Source of the DNA: Deltaproteobacteria bacterium
Lineage (GTDB): Bacteria; Myxococcota_A; Polyangia; HGW-17
Length of the DNA stretch: 5,544 nucleotides
Reading direction: 5' to 3'
Assembly (NCBI GenBank): GCA_003249585.1
Contig: QKIM01000679.1
Coordinates: 1-5,544, forward strand
The position numbers were made by a program, and so were the translations under genes. The notes under the pieces were generated by a model, which was not told where the DNA came from, made no database searches, and saw only the letters and a list, made by a program, of their open reading frames with translations. Shown piece after piece: positions 1 to 5,544 of the stretch (its first letter is position 1; each line of letters starts with the position of its first letter).

Positions 1-505
1 GGCGCTCTTCGTCGTAGGGCACGAGACCTGGAAGAAGGAACACAAGGAGAAGCAACTCGAGGAAGTGAAGCGCAGACTCGCCGAGGCCAAGGCCCGTGAG
101 GAGAGGCTGAAGCGCGATCTGGCCAAGTTGCGGGAGCCCATCGTAAAGGTCAAGACAGGCCCCGCAGAGAAGATGGCCCTCCCCACCTACGACAACCCCT
201 CTCCTCCAAAAAAAATTTGGGTTTACGCCCTCGGTGGAATCGCCCTCACCTCCCTCGTGGCTGGCATCTACCTCCTCTCCATCGACCACAGTCTTACCTG
301 CGACACGACATACAACGAAACGTGCCGTGAGCGCTATGCCACAGCCACGGCCGGATACGCCTTCACCCTCACGGGGCTCGCCGTGGGTGGCCTCGCGGGA
401 TATTTGTTCTACACTGTCTATCAGGGAGAGAAAGAACCCAAGGTTGCCGTCACCCCTACGGTCTCGGGCACAGCCAAGGGGCTCATGCTCTCTTTCAGAT
501 TTTAA
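1..505 (+). CDS. Membrane-anchored coiled-coil protein, unknown function (5' partial)
   Basis: The reading frame is open from base 2 through the TAA at 503-505, giving 167 visible residues, and no start codon is needed inside the window. A GTG at 65 is an internal Val (residue 22) in the charged stretch, so the true start most likely lies upstream. Visible residues 10-45 are very rich in Lys, Glu and Arg and read as a coiled-coil helix. A Pro-rich linker (about 60-71) leads to two hydrophobic segments at about 72-94 and 118-140. The loop between them holds two cysteines (C-x7-C) that could form a disulfide. The short tail ends in Phe-Arg-Phe. This C-terminal layout (two helices around a C...C loop, then a Val/Pro/Gly tail) resembles C-terminal parts of PEGA/TPR-type envelope proteins I associate with Myxococcota, but no PEGA or TPR unit is visible here. 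Function is not recognised. The next gene begins 13 nt after the stop. Confidence 0.7.
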   Translation, partial: ALFVVGHETWKKEHKEKQLEEVKRRLAEAKAREERLKRDLAKLREPIVKVKTGPAEKMALPTYDNPSPPKKIWVYALGGIALTSLVAGIYLLSIDHSLTCDTTYNETCRERYATATAGYAFTLTGLAVGGLAGYLFYTVYQGEKEPKVAVTPTVSGTAKGLMLSFRF

Positions 506-518
506 GTGATTGGTCGTC

Positions 519-1061
519 ATGCGTAACCTGATTCGATTCATCATAGCGTTGGCCGTTGCGTCTGCAGCGTGGGCCTGCACCGAGCCAAACCCGGACTACG
601 ATCCGGATTTCGTGCCCCCCTGCTCCCTCGGGACGGTCCGCTGCAGTGAAGATCTCTCCGCCATCGAGGCCTGCCAGGACAGTGACGACACGCGAGTCTA
701 TGTCGAAACCAAAACCTGTTGGGAGAGCACCGTGTGTGGCGATGGAGTCTGCGGACCGGACAACGCCCCGGCCTGCAGCGTCGCGTCGGAGTGCGCGGAA
801 GATCTGGTCTGTACCGCCCTCCCCATGTCCCGTGATGAGCTGGGCACCTTCTGCATTCCCCCGCCCAACGAGCTCGGGACAGAGAGCGGGAAGGCGTGCT
901 CCACGGATGCACAGTGCCTAAGCGGATACTGCTTCCGCAGGACCTGTTTCACGCCGTGCACGGAGACCACAGACTGTCCCTACTCCACAGAGTGTGTAGA
1001 ACTCTCCGTCACCATCGACGGGATTCAGGGAAAGCTTCTCGGATGTGCCATCCCTGATTAA
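519..1061 (+). CDS. Cysteine-rich exported protein, probable lipoprotein
   Basis: A 180-residue protein read from ATG 519; an in-frame TTG at 510 would only add three residues ahead of the signal peptide. Residues 1-19 form a signal peptide: Arg at 2 and 6, a hydrophobic core at 7-17, then Ala-Trp-Ala followed by Cys20. That site could be a loose lipobox (Cys20 lipidated) or an AxA signal peptidase I site. The mature part has 19 cysteines including Cys20. Leaving Cys20 out gives 18, an even number, which fits lipidation of Cys20 and up to nine disulfides. The first module has the C-x3-G-x2-R-C pattern followed by spaced cysteines and C-G-x-G-x-C; two further C-x5-C-x4/5-C clusters follow. Such small Cys modules recur in myxobacterial-type secreted proteins, usually with no known role. 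It probably acts on the cell surface or in the periplasm. No strong Shine-Dalgarno is seen, so translation may be coupled to the upstream gene, 13 nt away. Confidence 0.8.
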   Translation: MRNLIRFIIALAVASAAWACTEPNPDYDPDFVPPCSLGTVRCSEDLSAIEACQDSDDTRVYVETKTCWESTVCGDGVCGPDNAPACSVASECAEDLVCTALPMSRDELGTFCIPPPNELGTESGKACSTDAQCLSGYCFRRTCFTPCTETTDCPYSTECVELSVTIDGIQGKLLGCAIPD

Positions 1062-1097
1062 AGGAACAGACATTCCGGCCTGAGTGAATTATTGAAG

Positions 1098-1131
1098 TTG
1101 ACTTGTACCTCGCCTCCAAACAGGCTATAAC
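1098..1131 (+). promoter_or_regulatory. Candidate sigma70-type promoter for the RSH-cysS unit
   Basis: TATAAC at 1126-1131 matches the -10 consensus at five of six positions. A 17-bp spacer places TTGTAC (1103-1108) as a modest -35 element. A better -35 match, TTGACT at 1098-1103, overlaps it but would need a 22-bp spacer, which is too long for a standard promoter. The region is the only AT-rich stretch in the 76-bp gap. The -10 ends only 6 bp before ATG 1138, so initiation would fall at or within a few bases of the start codon and give a leaderless or nearly leaderless mRNA. The bases between (CGCGCC) form a GC-rich discriminator, a property of stringently controlled promoters, though such bases are also common background here. 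Inferred from sequence only. Confidence 0.4.
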
Positions 1132-1137
1132 CGCGCC

Positions 1138-3414
1138 ATGGCCCCATTCCAGTCCCCCTCCGAGCGAGCCAACGACCTCCGCCCCGCGATCAAAGAGATC
1201 GTCTGGGAGATCTGGGCACACCACTGGCCGGAGACGAATATCCGGGAGCGATACATCTCAGCCCTCGTGAGAAGCGCCTCACGTCTCTTCACCTTCATCT
1301 GGCGCAGCTGGCCCAACTCCGAGAGCATGCTCGACGACGTCGCCCGGGCCCTGCTCTTCGCCATAGAGGCCCACGCCCCGCAGTCGCCCCGCAAGACCGG
1401 CGAGCCCTATGTCATGCACCCGATCAACGTGGCGACCTCCTGTGCCGAGCATGGTCTGGACAGCACCGGGATCATCTCGGCCCTCCTCCACGATATCATT
1501 GAAGACACGCCGACCTCCCGTGAAGAACTGACGGATCTTTTTGGTCTGGACGTCGCAGAGATTGTTGAGGGGCTGTCCAAGGTCAAGTCCAAGGACAAGG
1601 CGATGGTCGACCGAGACAAAGTGTTGACCTTCCTGAAGATTCTCGGACCAGACAAGGCCGACAACCTCCTGCGGACCATCCTCATCAAGATCCTGGACCG
1701 TCGGGACAACATGACGACCATCGATGTATTCCGCGATGAGAAGCAGCGCCGCTACGGACAGGAGACCATCTACATCTACTCCTCCCTGGCCAATATTTTG
1801 GGCATGCGGCTCATCGCGTCCGAGCTGGTCGCCAAGTCCATCAAGCCCTTCTTCCCTGACCAGTTTGAGAGTCTGCACAAGCGGCTGGACACCCGCCAGA
1901 AAACGTACAACACCGAGGCTGCCCTCCTCCAGGATGTTATCCGCCGGGCAGTGGCGGATCGTGTCAGCGTCAAGTTCCTGCAGTTCTATCCGACCCTGAC
2001 CGATTACCTCGATCGTGATCGCGAGCGGATCAAGCTCACGGCGCCCCCCTTCAAGCTGCGGCTCAGGGTACCCTCCATCGCTGACATGTACACCGTGCTC
2101 GGCTTCGTGCATACGGCGGGGCGCTCTCTCTCCTCCCCGACCTATGTCACACGCCCCGACGACATCTCGGTGGTCTCCGAGAGCTGGAAGGACTACGTGG
2201 TCTCTCCTCTGGCCAACGGCTATCGGGCCATCACCACGACCGTGGTGTACCGGAGAGAGACCTGGCTGCTGGAGATCGTCTCCCAGGAGACCGAGGGGAT
2301 CGTCGACAAGGGAATCCTCTCGGACTTCAAGAATGAGGAGCTGCGCAGGTTCTACTACACGTCCCTCATGGCGTTCGTGAACAATATCTCCAATATCGAG
2401 AACATGCGGTACACGGACCTGCAGAGCATCACCTCCTCCGCCGTGGCTGACATCCAGGTGCGCCTCTCCTCCGGCTCCTTCATCAGGCTCCCCAAGGGGT
2501 CCACCGTCATCGATCTGGCCTATCTCGTTGAGTCAGACATCGGACTCTACTGCAGCGGAGCGCTGGTGAACGGACAGCATCAGCCAACGGACTATGTGCT
2601 CAGCCATGGTGAGGCCGTCGAGCTCCAGACGAGCGATGCGCCTGATATCCGACAGAGCTACTTCCACATCATGAAGTCCAGAAAAGCCCTGGCCAACTAC
2701 CGGGACACCATCAGGACCTATTACAACCGAATCGCCTATGAGTCGGGGAAGAAACTGCTCTTCGAATTCTCCGAGCTCTACGACGTCCCTGAGATCGTCT
2801 TCGAGGAGGGAGGCGAGCGGACCCTCATCTGCTCGGCCGAAGAAATCATCGACGTGGGACTGGGCAAGGTGAGCGTCTCTCAGATCCTGGAATCCCACGG
2901 CATCGCGGTCCCCACCGAGGGGTTCTTCGCCCGGCGGTCCATCGTCCTGCCACGGGTCATCGACGATCTGAACAACCTGATGTATGCCTATCCGGACTGC
3001 TGCAACATCTTCCCGCTGGTGGACGAAGATGTGGTGATGCAGCTCGCCCCGGCGGGAGACAACACAATCGGGGTCATCCACCTCCACAGCAAGTCCTGCC
3101 CCAACCTCGACCAGAACCGGACCATCATCCCGGTCAAATGGCAGATCAAGCTCCCCTCCGAGGTTCCCCTGAGCATCACGGTGGAGGACAGCATCGGGCT
3201 TGCGGGGAAGATCACCGGGATTGTGGCCAGGAACCACCTGAACATCGTTTCGCTGAGCGCAGACTCCAGAGCGCCGGGCCCCCACCATGTCCACCTGACC
3301 ATGGAGCTGCGGCAGGACGACAACTGGAAAATCGACGAGAACCGTTTTATTACCTGCCTGAGAATGCTTCGCAAGATCAAAGAAATACGACGTATCGAGA
3401 CATCAAGGGAGTAG
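1138..3414 (+). CDS. spoT: Long RelA/SpoT homologue: predicted (p)ppGpp hydrolase with degenerate synthetase domain
   Basis: This 758-residue protein has the full domain order of long RSH enzymes, which set the level of the alarmone (p)ppGpp. An N-terminal extension (about 1-60) precedes the HD hydrolase domain (about 64-240). The catalytic and metal-binding set looks intact: Arg85 in RKTGEPYxxHP with His94, His118-Asp119, Glu122-Asp123, and Asp187 with Asn191. The synthetase-like domain (about 275-400) keeps the fold signatures YTVLGFVH, WKDY and NGY (360-362) but lacks the usual nucleotide-binding residues (see findings). Next come TGS (about 438-500, with LPKGSTVIDLAY and GALVNG), a helical region, a CC...HxxxC zinc-finger-like region (Cys621, Cys622, His650, Cys654) and a C-terminal ACT domain (about 677-752). 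ATG 1138 is the first start in the open frame (an in-frame TGA lies at 1099). No Shine-Dalgarno precedes it; ATG 1327 (Met64) is a less likely alternative because it would trim the helix before the HD domain. The family is certain. The symbol is family-level, chosen because hydrolysis is what appears preserved. It overlaps the ribosome-binding site of cysS, implying coupling. Confidence 0.9.
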   Translation: MAPFQSPSERANDLRPAIKEIVWEIWAHHWPETNIRERYISALVRSASRLFTFIWRSWPNSESMLDDVARALLFAIEAHAPQSPRKTGEPYVMHPINVATSCAEHGLDSTGIISALLHDIIEDTPTSREELTDLFGLDVAEIVEGLSKVKSKDKAMVDRDKVLTFLKILGPDKADNLLRTILIKILDRRDNMTTIDVFRDEKQRRYGQETIYIYSSLANILGMRLIASELVAKSIKPFFPDQFESLHKRLDTRQKTYNTEAALLQDVIRRAVADRVSVKFLQFYPTLTDYLDRDRERIKLTAPPFKLRLRVPSIADMYTVLGFVHTAGRSLSSPTYVTRPDDISVVSESWKDYVVSPLANGYRAITTTVVYRRETWLLEIVSQETEGIVDKGILSDFKNEELRRFYYTSLMAFVNNISNIENMRYTDLQSITSSAVADIQVRLSSGSFIRLPKGSTVIDLAYLVESDIGLYCSGALVNGQHQPTDYVLSHGEAVELQTSDAPDIRQSYFHIMKSRKALANYRDTIRTYYNRIAYESGKKLLFEFSELYDVPEIVFEEGGERTLICSAEEIIDVGLGKVSVSQILESHGIAVPTEGFFARRSIVLPRVIDDLNNLMYAYPDCCNIFPLVDEDVVMQLAPAGDNTIGVIHLHSKSCPNLDQNRTIIPVKWQIKLPSEVPLSITVEDSIGLAGKITGIVARNHLNIVSLSADSRAPGPHHVHLTMELRQDDNWKIDENRFITCLRMLRKIKEIRRIETSRE
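3405..3411 (+). promoter_or_regulatory. cysS: Ribosome binding site supporting the GTG start of cysS
   Basis: AAGGGAG, lying in the last codons of the RSH gene, sits 6 nt before GTG 3418 and is close to the Shine-Dalgarno consensus. Together with the canonical CysS N-terminus that follows, it decides the GTG start. Its position inside the upstream reading frame suggests translational coupling of the two genes. Confidence 0.7.
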
Positions 3415-3417
3415 ACT

Positions 3418-5052
3418 GTGCCTGTACATATCCACGAAATCCTTTCAGGGCGAAAAAAAGAACTCGTTCCCCGGGACCCCGGCAAGATCGGCATCTACGT
3501 CTGCGGCGTGACCGTGTACGACAGATGTCACATCGGCCACCTGCGCTCCGTCATCTCCTTCGACGCCATCGTCCGCTACCTCGGCTATGCGGGGTACGAC
3601 GTCACCTACATCCGCAACTACACGGACATCGACGACAAGATCATCGCCCGGGCCGACGAGATCGCCCAGGGGCCCCAGGGCGCCTGGCGCCGGGGGGAGC
3701 GTTACCGTACCTTCACCGAGGGGGAATGGGCCCTGCGCGACGCCGATGACAAAAGGATCCTCGACGCATCTGATGGTTCGAGGCACCTGGCCCTCGACGT
3801 CTCAGAGTACTTCATTCGTGAGGTCCAGCAGGACTTCGAGCCCTTCAACATGCGGACCCCAGACGTGGAGCCCAAGGTCTCGGATCACATCCCCGAGATC
3901 ATCGAACTCATCGAGCAGATCATCGCCAACGGGGTAGGGTATGAGTCCGACGGCGACGTGTACTTCGACGTGCCCGCCTACAACGAGAAGACCGGCGCCT
4001 ACGGCAAGCTCTCCGGGCGTGACTGGTCCCAGCTCATGGAAGGGGCCCGTGTGGCCCCAGGCCAGGGCAAACGCACGGGGGTTGATTTTGCCCTGTGGAA
4101 AGCTGCGAAACCTGGAGAGCCGGCATGGGACAGTCCCTGGGGAAAGGGCCGCCCGGGATGGCATATCGAGTGCTCCGTCATGTCCCACAAGTACCTCGGG
4201 GAGGGCTTCGACATCCACGGCGGCGGCAAGGATCTCATCTTCCCCCACCACGAAAACGAGATCGCCCAGGCGGAGGGAGGCTACGGCGGAGAATTTGCAC
4301 GCAACTGGATCCACAACGGCTTCGTCACCGTCGACGGGGTGAAGATGTCCAAGTCCCTTGGTAACTTTCTCTCCCTGGCCGACGCCTCCCGGCTCGCACT
4401 GCCCGAGGTGTGGCGATTCCTGGTGCTCTCGGTCCACTACAAGAGCCCCATCGACTTCTCCCGGACCAGAATCAACGAAGAGGGCGTCACGGTCCGCGGG
4501 ACCGTGGATATCGCCGCGGAGCGGCTCCAGTATTTCTACAAGACCCTGGAACGGGCCGACCAGGTCCTCTCAGGGGTCGACATCGACGAGAACGAGCCCC
4601 TGCTCCAGCCCCACATCGCCGGCAAGCTGGGCGACCTGTTCAAGGAGGCCATGGACGACGACTTCAACACGGCCCTGGCCATCTCCCACATGGGCGAGGC
4701 CGCAAAAGCCCTCAATGAACTCGCTGCCATGCGCCCGAAACAGCTGCGGAAGATCGGCGAGGCATCGGTGATGCACACCATCAGGGTGCTTCGAGACGAG
4801 CTGCGGCAGACCGCCTCGGTGCTGGGCATCCTCGAGCAGGAGCCTGCGGCCTTCCTCGCCGAGCTGCGCAATTTCGTGCTGCAGTCGAGGAACCTTGAAG
4901 TCTCCTTCATCGAAGAGCGCATCGCCGCACGCCATCAGGCCAAGGCGGAGAAGGATTTCTCAACCGCCGACGCCATCAGGGATGAACTGACGGCCCTCAA
5001 CATCGTCATCGGGGATCTCCCCGGCCAGTCCTCCTGGGACGTCAAACTCTGA
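3418..5052 (+). CDS. cysS: Cysteinyl-tRNA synthetase (CysRS) with extra insertion
   Basis: A class I aminoacyl-tRNA synthetase that activates cysteine with ATP and charges tRNA-Cys in the cytoplasm. Diagnostic motifs are all present: the HIGH signature at 38-41 directly after a YVCGVTVYD block, the KMSKS loop at 309-313, the GRPGWHIEC block and the HGGGKDLIFPHHENE block. The zinc site that selects cysteine appears complete (Cys29, Cys252, His277, Glu281). A helical anticodon-binding half follows (about 340-480), containing MDDDFNTALA, and the C-terminal tail ends with the usual FSTADAIRDEL and Trp near the end. At 544 residues it is about 80 longer than the E. coli enzyme (461). About 39 of these residues sit between the IDDKIIARADE block and the VSEYF...DVEP block (roughly residues 82-121); the rest are mainly in the helical half. 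GTG start, backed by a good Shine-Dalgarno. It begins 3 nt after the RSH stop codon, so the two are almost certainly one operon. No frameshift or lost catalytic residue is seen. Confidence 0.97.
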   Translation: MPVHIHEILSGRKKELVPRDPGKIGIYVCGVTVYDRCHIGHLRSVISFDAIVRYLGYAGYDVTYIRNYTDIDDKIIARADEIAQGPQGAWRRGERYRTFTEGEWALRDADDKRILDASDGSRHLALDVSEYFIREVQQDFEPFNMRTPDVEPKVSDHIPEIIELIEQIIANGVGYESDGDVYFDVPAYNEKTGAYGKLSGRDWSQLMEGARVAPGQGKRTGVDFALWKAAKPGEPAWDSPWGKGRPGWHIECSVMSHKYLGEGFDIHGGGKDLIFPHHENEIAQAEGGYGGEFARNWIHNGFVTVDGVKMSKSLGNFLSLADASRLALPEVWRFLVLSVHYKSPIDFSRTRINEEGVTVRGTVDIAAERLQYFYKTLERADQVLSGVDIDENEPLLQPHIAGKLGDLFKEAMDDDFNTALAISHMGEAAKALNELAAMRPKQLRKIGEASVMHTIRVLRDELRQTASVLGILEQEPAAFLAELRNFVLQSRNLEVSFIEERIAARHQAKAEKDFSTADAIRDELTALNIVIGDLPGQSSWDVKL

Positions 5053-5063
5053 TCCTTCCCGCC

Positions 5064-5544
5064 ATGACGGACAGCAGTCTCACCTCCCTCGCGCGGGCGC
5101 TGCGTCGGGGCCTTCTCTCTCCGCCCACCATCATGGGCGGGCTCACGACGGCGCTTCTGGTTCTCGGAGGCTTCCTCCTCCGCGATCGTCTCGCGGTGCT
5201 CCTGGCCAATCCCCTGTGGTTCCTCGCCGCGGTCTTTCTGGCCGAACTGCTCTTCGTCCCGCGCATGACCATCCTCATCGCGGCGGGGCTGCTCTTCCAC
5301 CCGCTCCTCGGGGCGTCCATCACCATCGTGGGCGACCTCGCCGCCGCCTGGGCCGTCTGGCTCCTGGGGAGACACTCCCTGGGGCGCAGCCTTGGCCACA
5401 TCTTCCTGGACCACCCCTCCTCAAGAAAACTTCATCCCTTTCTGGGAGGGACCCGGGGAGGCGTCGCCGTCGGGATGCTCCGCGTCATGCCATTGGCCCA
5501 CTTCTCCTCGGTCTCCCTGCTCGCGGGGACCCTTGGAATGCGCC
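5064..5544 (+). CDS. VTT/TVP38-DedA-like integral membrane protein (3' partial)
   Basis: An open frame from ATG 5064 runs off the window edge after 160 codons with no stop. The product is strongly hydrophobic with a basic N-terminus (Arg11, 14, 15). Likely membrane segments lie at about 23-39, 51-65, 68-101 (probably a re-entrant hairpin plus a helix) and 134-158. The pattern fits the VTT (SNARE-associated/TVP38/DedA) fold: a VP-x2-TILIAAGLLFHPLLGA block at 65-84, LLGRHSLGR at 100-108, and a second half with LRVMPLAHFSSVSLLAGT at 139-156, equivalent to the family's RxxP...AG segment. These proteins sit in the inner membrane; several members act in lipid scrambling or transport, but the substrate cannot be told here. 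The family glycine after the first Pro appears to be Arg67. It begins 11 nt after cysS with no recognisable Shine-Dalgarno, so it is probably expressed by read-through and coupling. ATG 5133 (Met24) is an alternative start but would lose the N-terminal basic segment. Confidence 0.7.
   Translation, partial: MTDSSLTSLARALRRGLLSPPTIMGGLTTALLVLGGFLLRDRLAVLLANPLWFLAAVFLAELLFVPRMTILIAAGLLFHPLLGASITIVGDLAAAWAVWLLGRHSLGRSLGHIFLDHPSSRKLHPFLGGTRGGVAVGMLRVMPLAHFSSVSLLAGTLGMR

Noticed and set aside
510..518. TTG start at 510 for the Cys-rich protein
   Set aside because: It would add only three residues before ATG 519, and the ATG gives a normal signal peptide. Neither start has a strong Shine-Dalgarno, so the common codon is preferred.
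1063..1076. GGAA-CAGACA-TTCC inverted repeat after the Cys-rich gene, as a terminator or operator
   Set aside because: Only four base pairs with a six-base loop and no T tract follows. Too weak to call.
1279..2112. 277-residue open frame on the minus strand inside the RSH gene
   Set aside because: It mirrors the GC-biased codons of the clearly homologous + strand gene, shows no recognisable motif, and has no upstream signals.
2533..3294. 253-residue open frame on the minus strand inside the RSH gene
   Set aside because: It is antisense to the TGS, zinc-finger and ACT coding region, with a low-complexity Asp/Val/Gly composition typical of a shadow frame.
3138..3749. 203-residue + strand frame spanning the RSH-cysS junction
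   Set aside because: It overlaps two genes with strong family motifs, and its product is an Arg/Pro/His-rich sequence of the kind produced by out-of-frame GC-rich DNA.
3661..3780. CysS extra block as an intein or inserted mobile element
   Set aside because: Far too short, no splicing motifs, no flanking repeats, and the base composition matches the surrounding gene.
4935..5414. 159-residue minus-strand frame covering the end of cysS and the following region
   Set aside because: The + strand there carries the conserved CysS C-terminus and a membrane protein with VTT-like motifs; the minus frame is Glu/Arg/Gly-rich with no recognisable domain.

Overview
The window is GC-rich (roughly 60% by eye) and every supported gene reads left to right on the + strand. 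It looks like a chromosomal fragment from a deltaproteobacterial-type organism (Myxococcota or Bradymonadota are my best guesses). This rests on gene style, not on a marker: a charged coiled-coil protein with a C-terminal pair of membrane helices, and a cysteine-rich exported protein with repeated short C-x(n)-C modules, both common in those lineages. No mobile element, RNA gene, CRISPR array or clear terminator is visible.

Layout: (i) 1-505, the 3' end of a membrane-anchored coiled-coil protein of unknown function. (ii) 519-1061, a small exported or lipid-anchored Cys-rich protein that may be co-transcribed with it. (iii) 1062-1137, a short gap with a plausible promoter almost touching the next start codon. 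(iv) 1138-3414, a long RelA/SpoT homologue with a complete set of ppGpp-hydrolase residues but a synthetase domain that has lost most of its catalytic signature. (v) 3418-5052, cysteinyl-tRNA synthetase, starting 3 nt after the previous stop and carrying an unusual insertion of about 39 residues in its catalytic half. (vi) 5064-5544 (runs off the edge), a multi-pass membrane protein resembling the VTT/TVP38-DedA family.

Genes iv-vi look like one transcription unit. It links a predicted (p)ppGpp hydrolase with a tRNA-charging enzyme, so both first products concern amino-acid supply and the stringent response. The membrane protein may simply be carried along. The points most worth a second look are the apparently hydrolase-only long RSH protein, the insertion in CysS, the pairing of the two genes, and the possibly leaderless start of the RSH gene.
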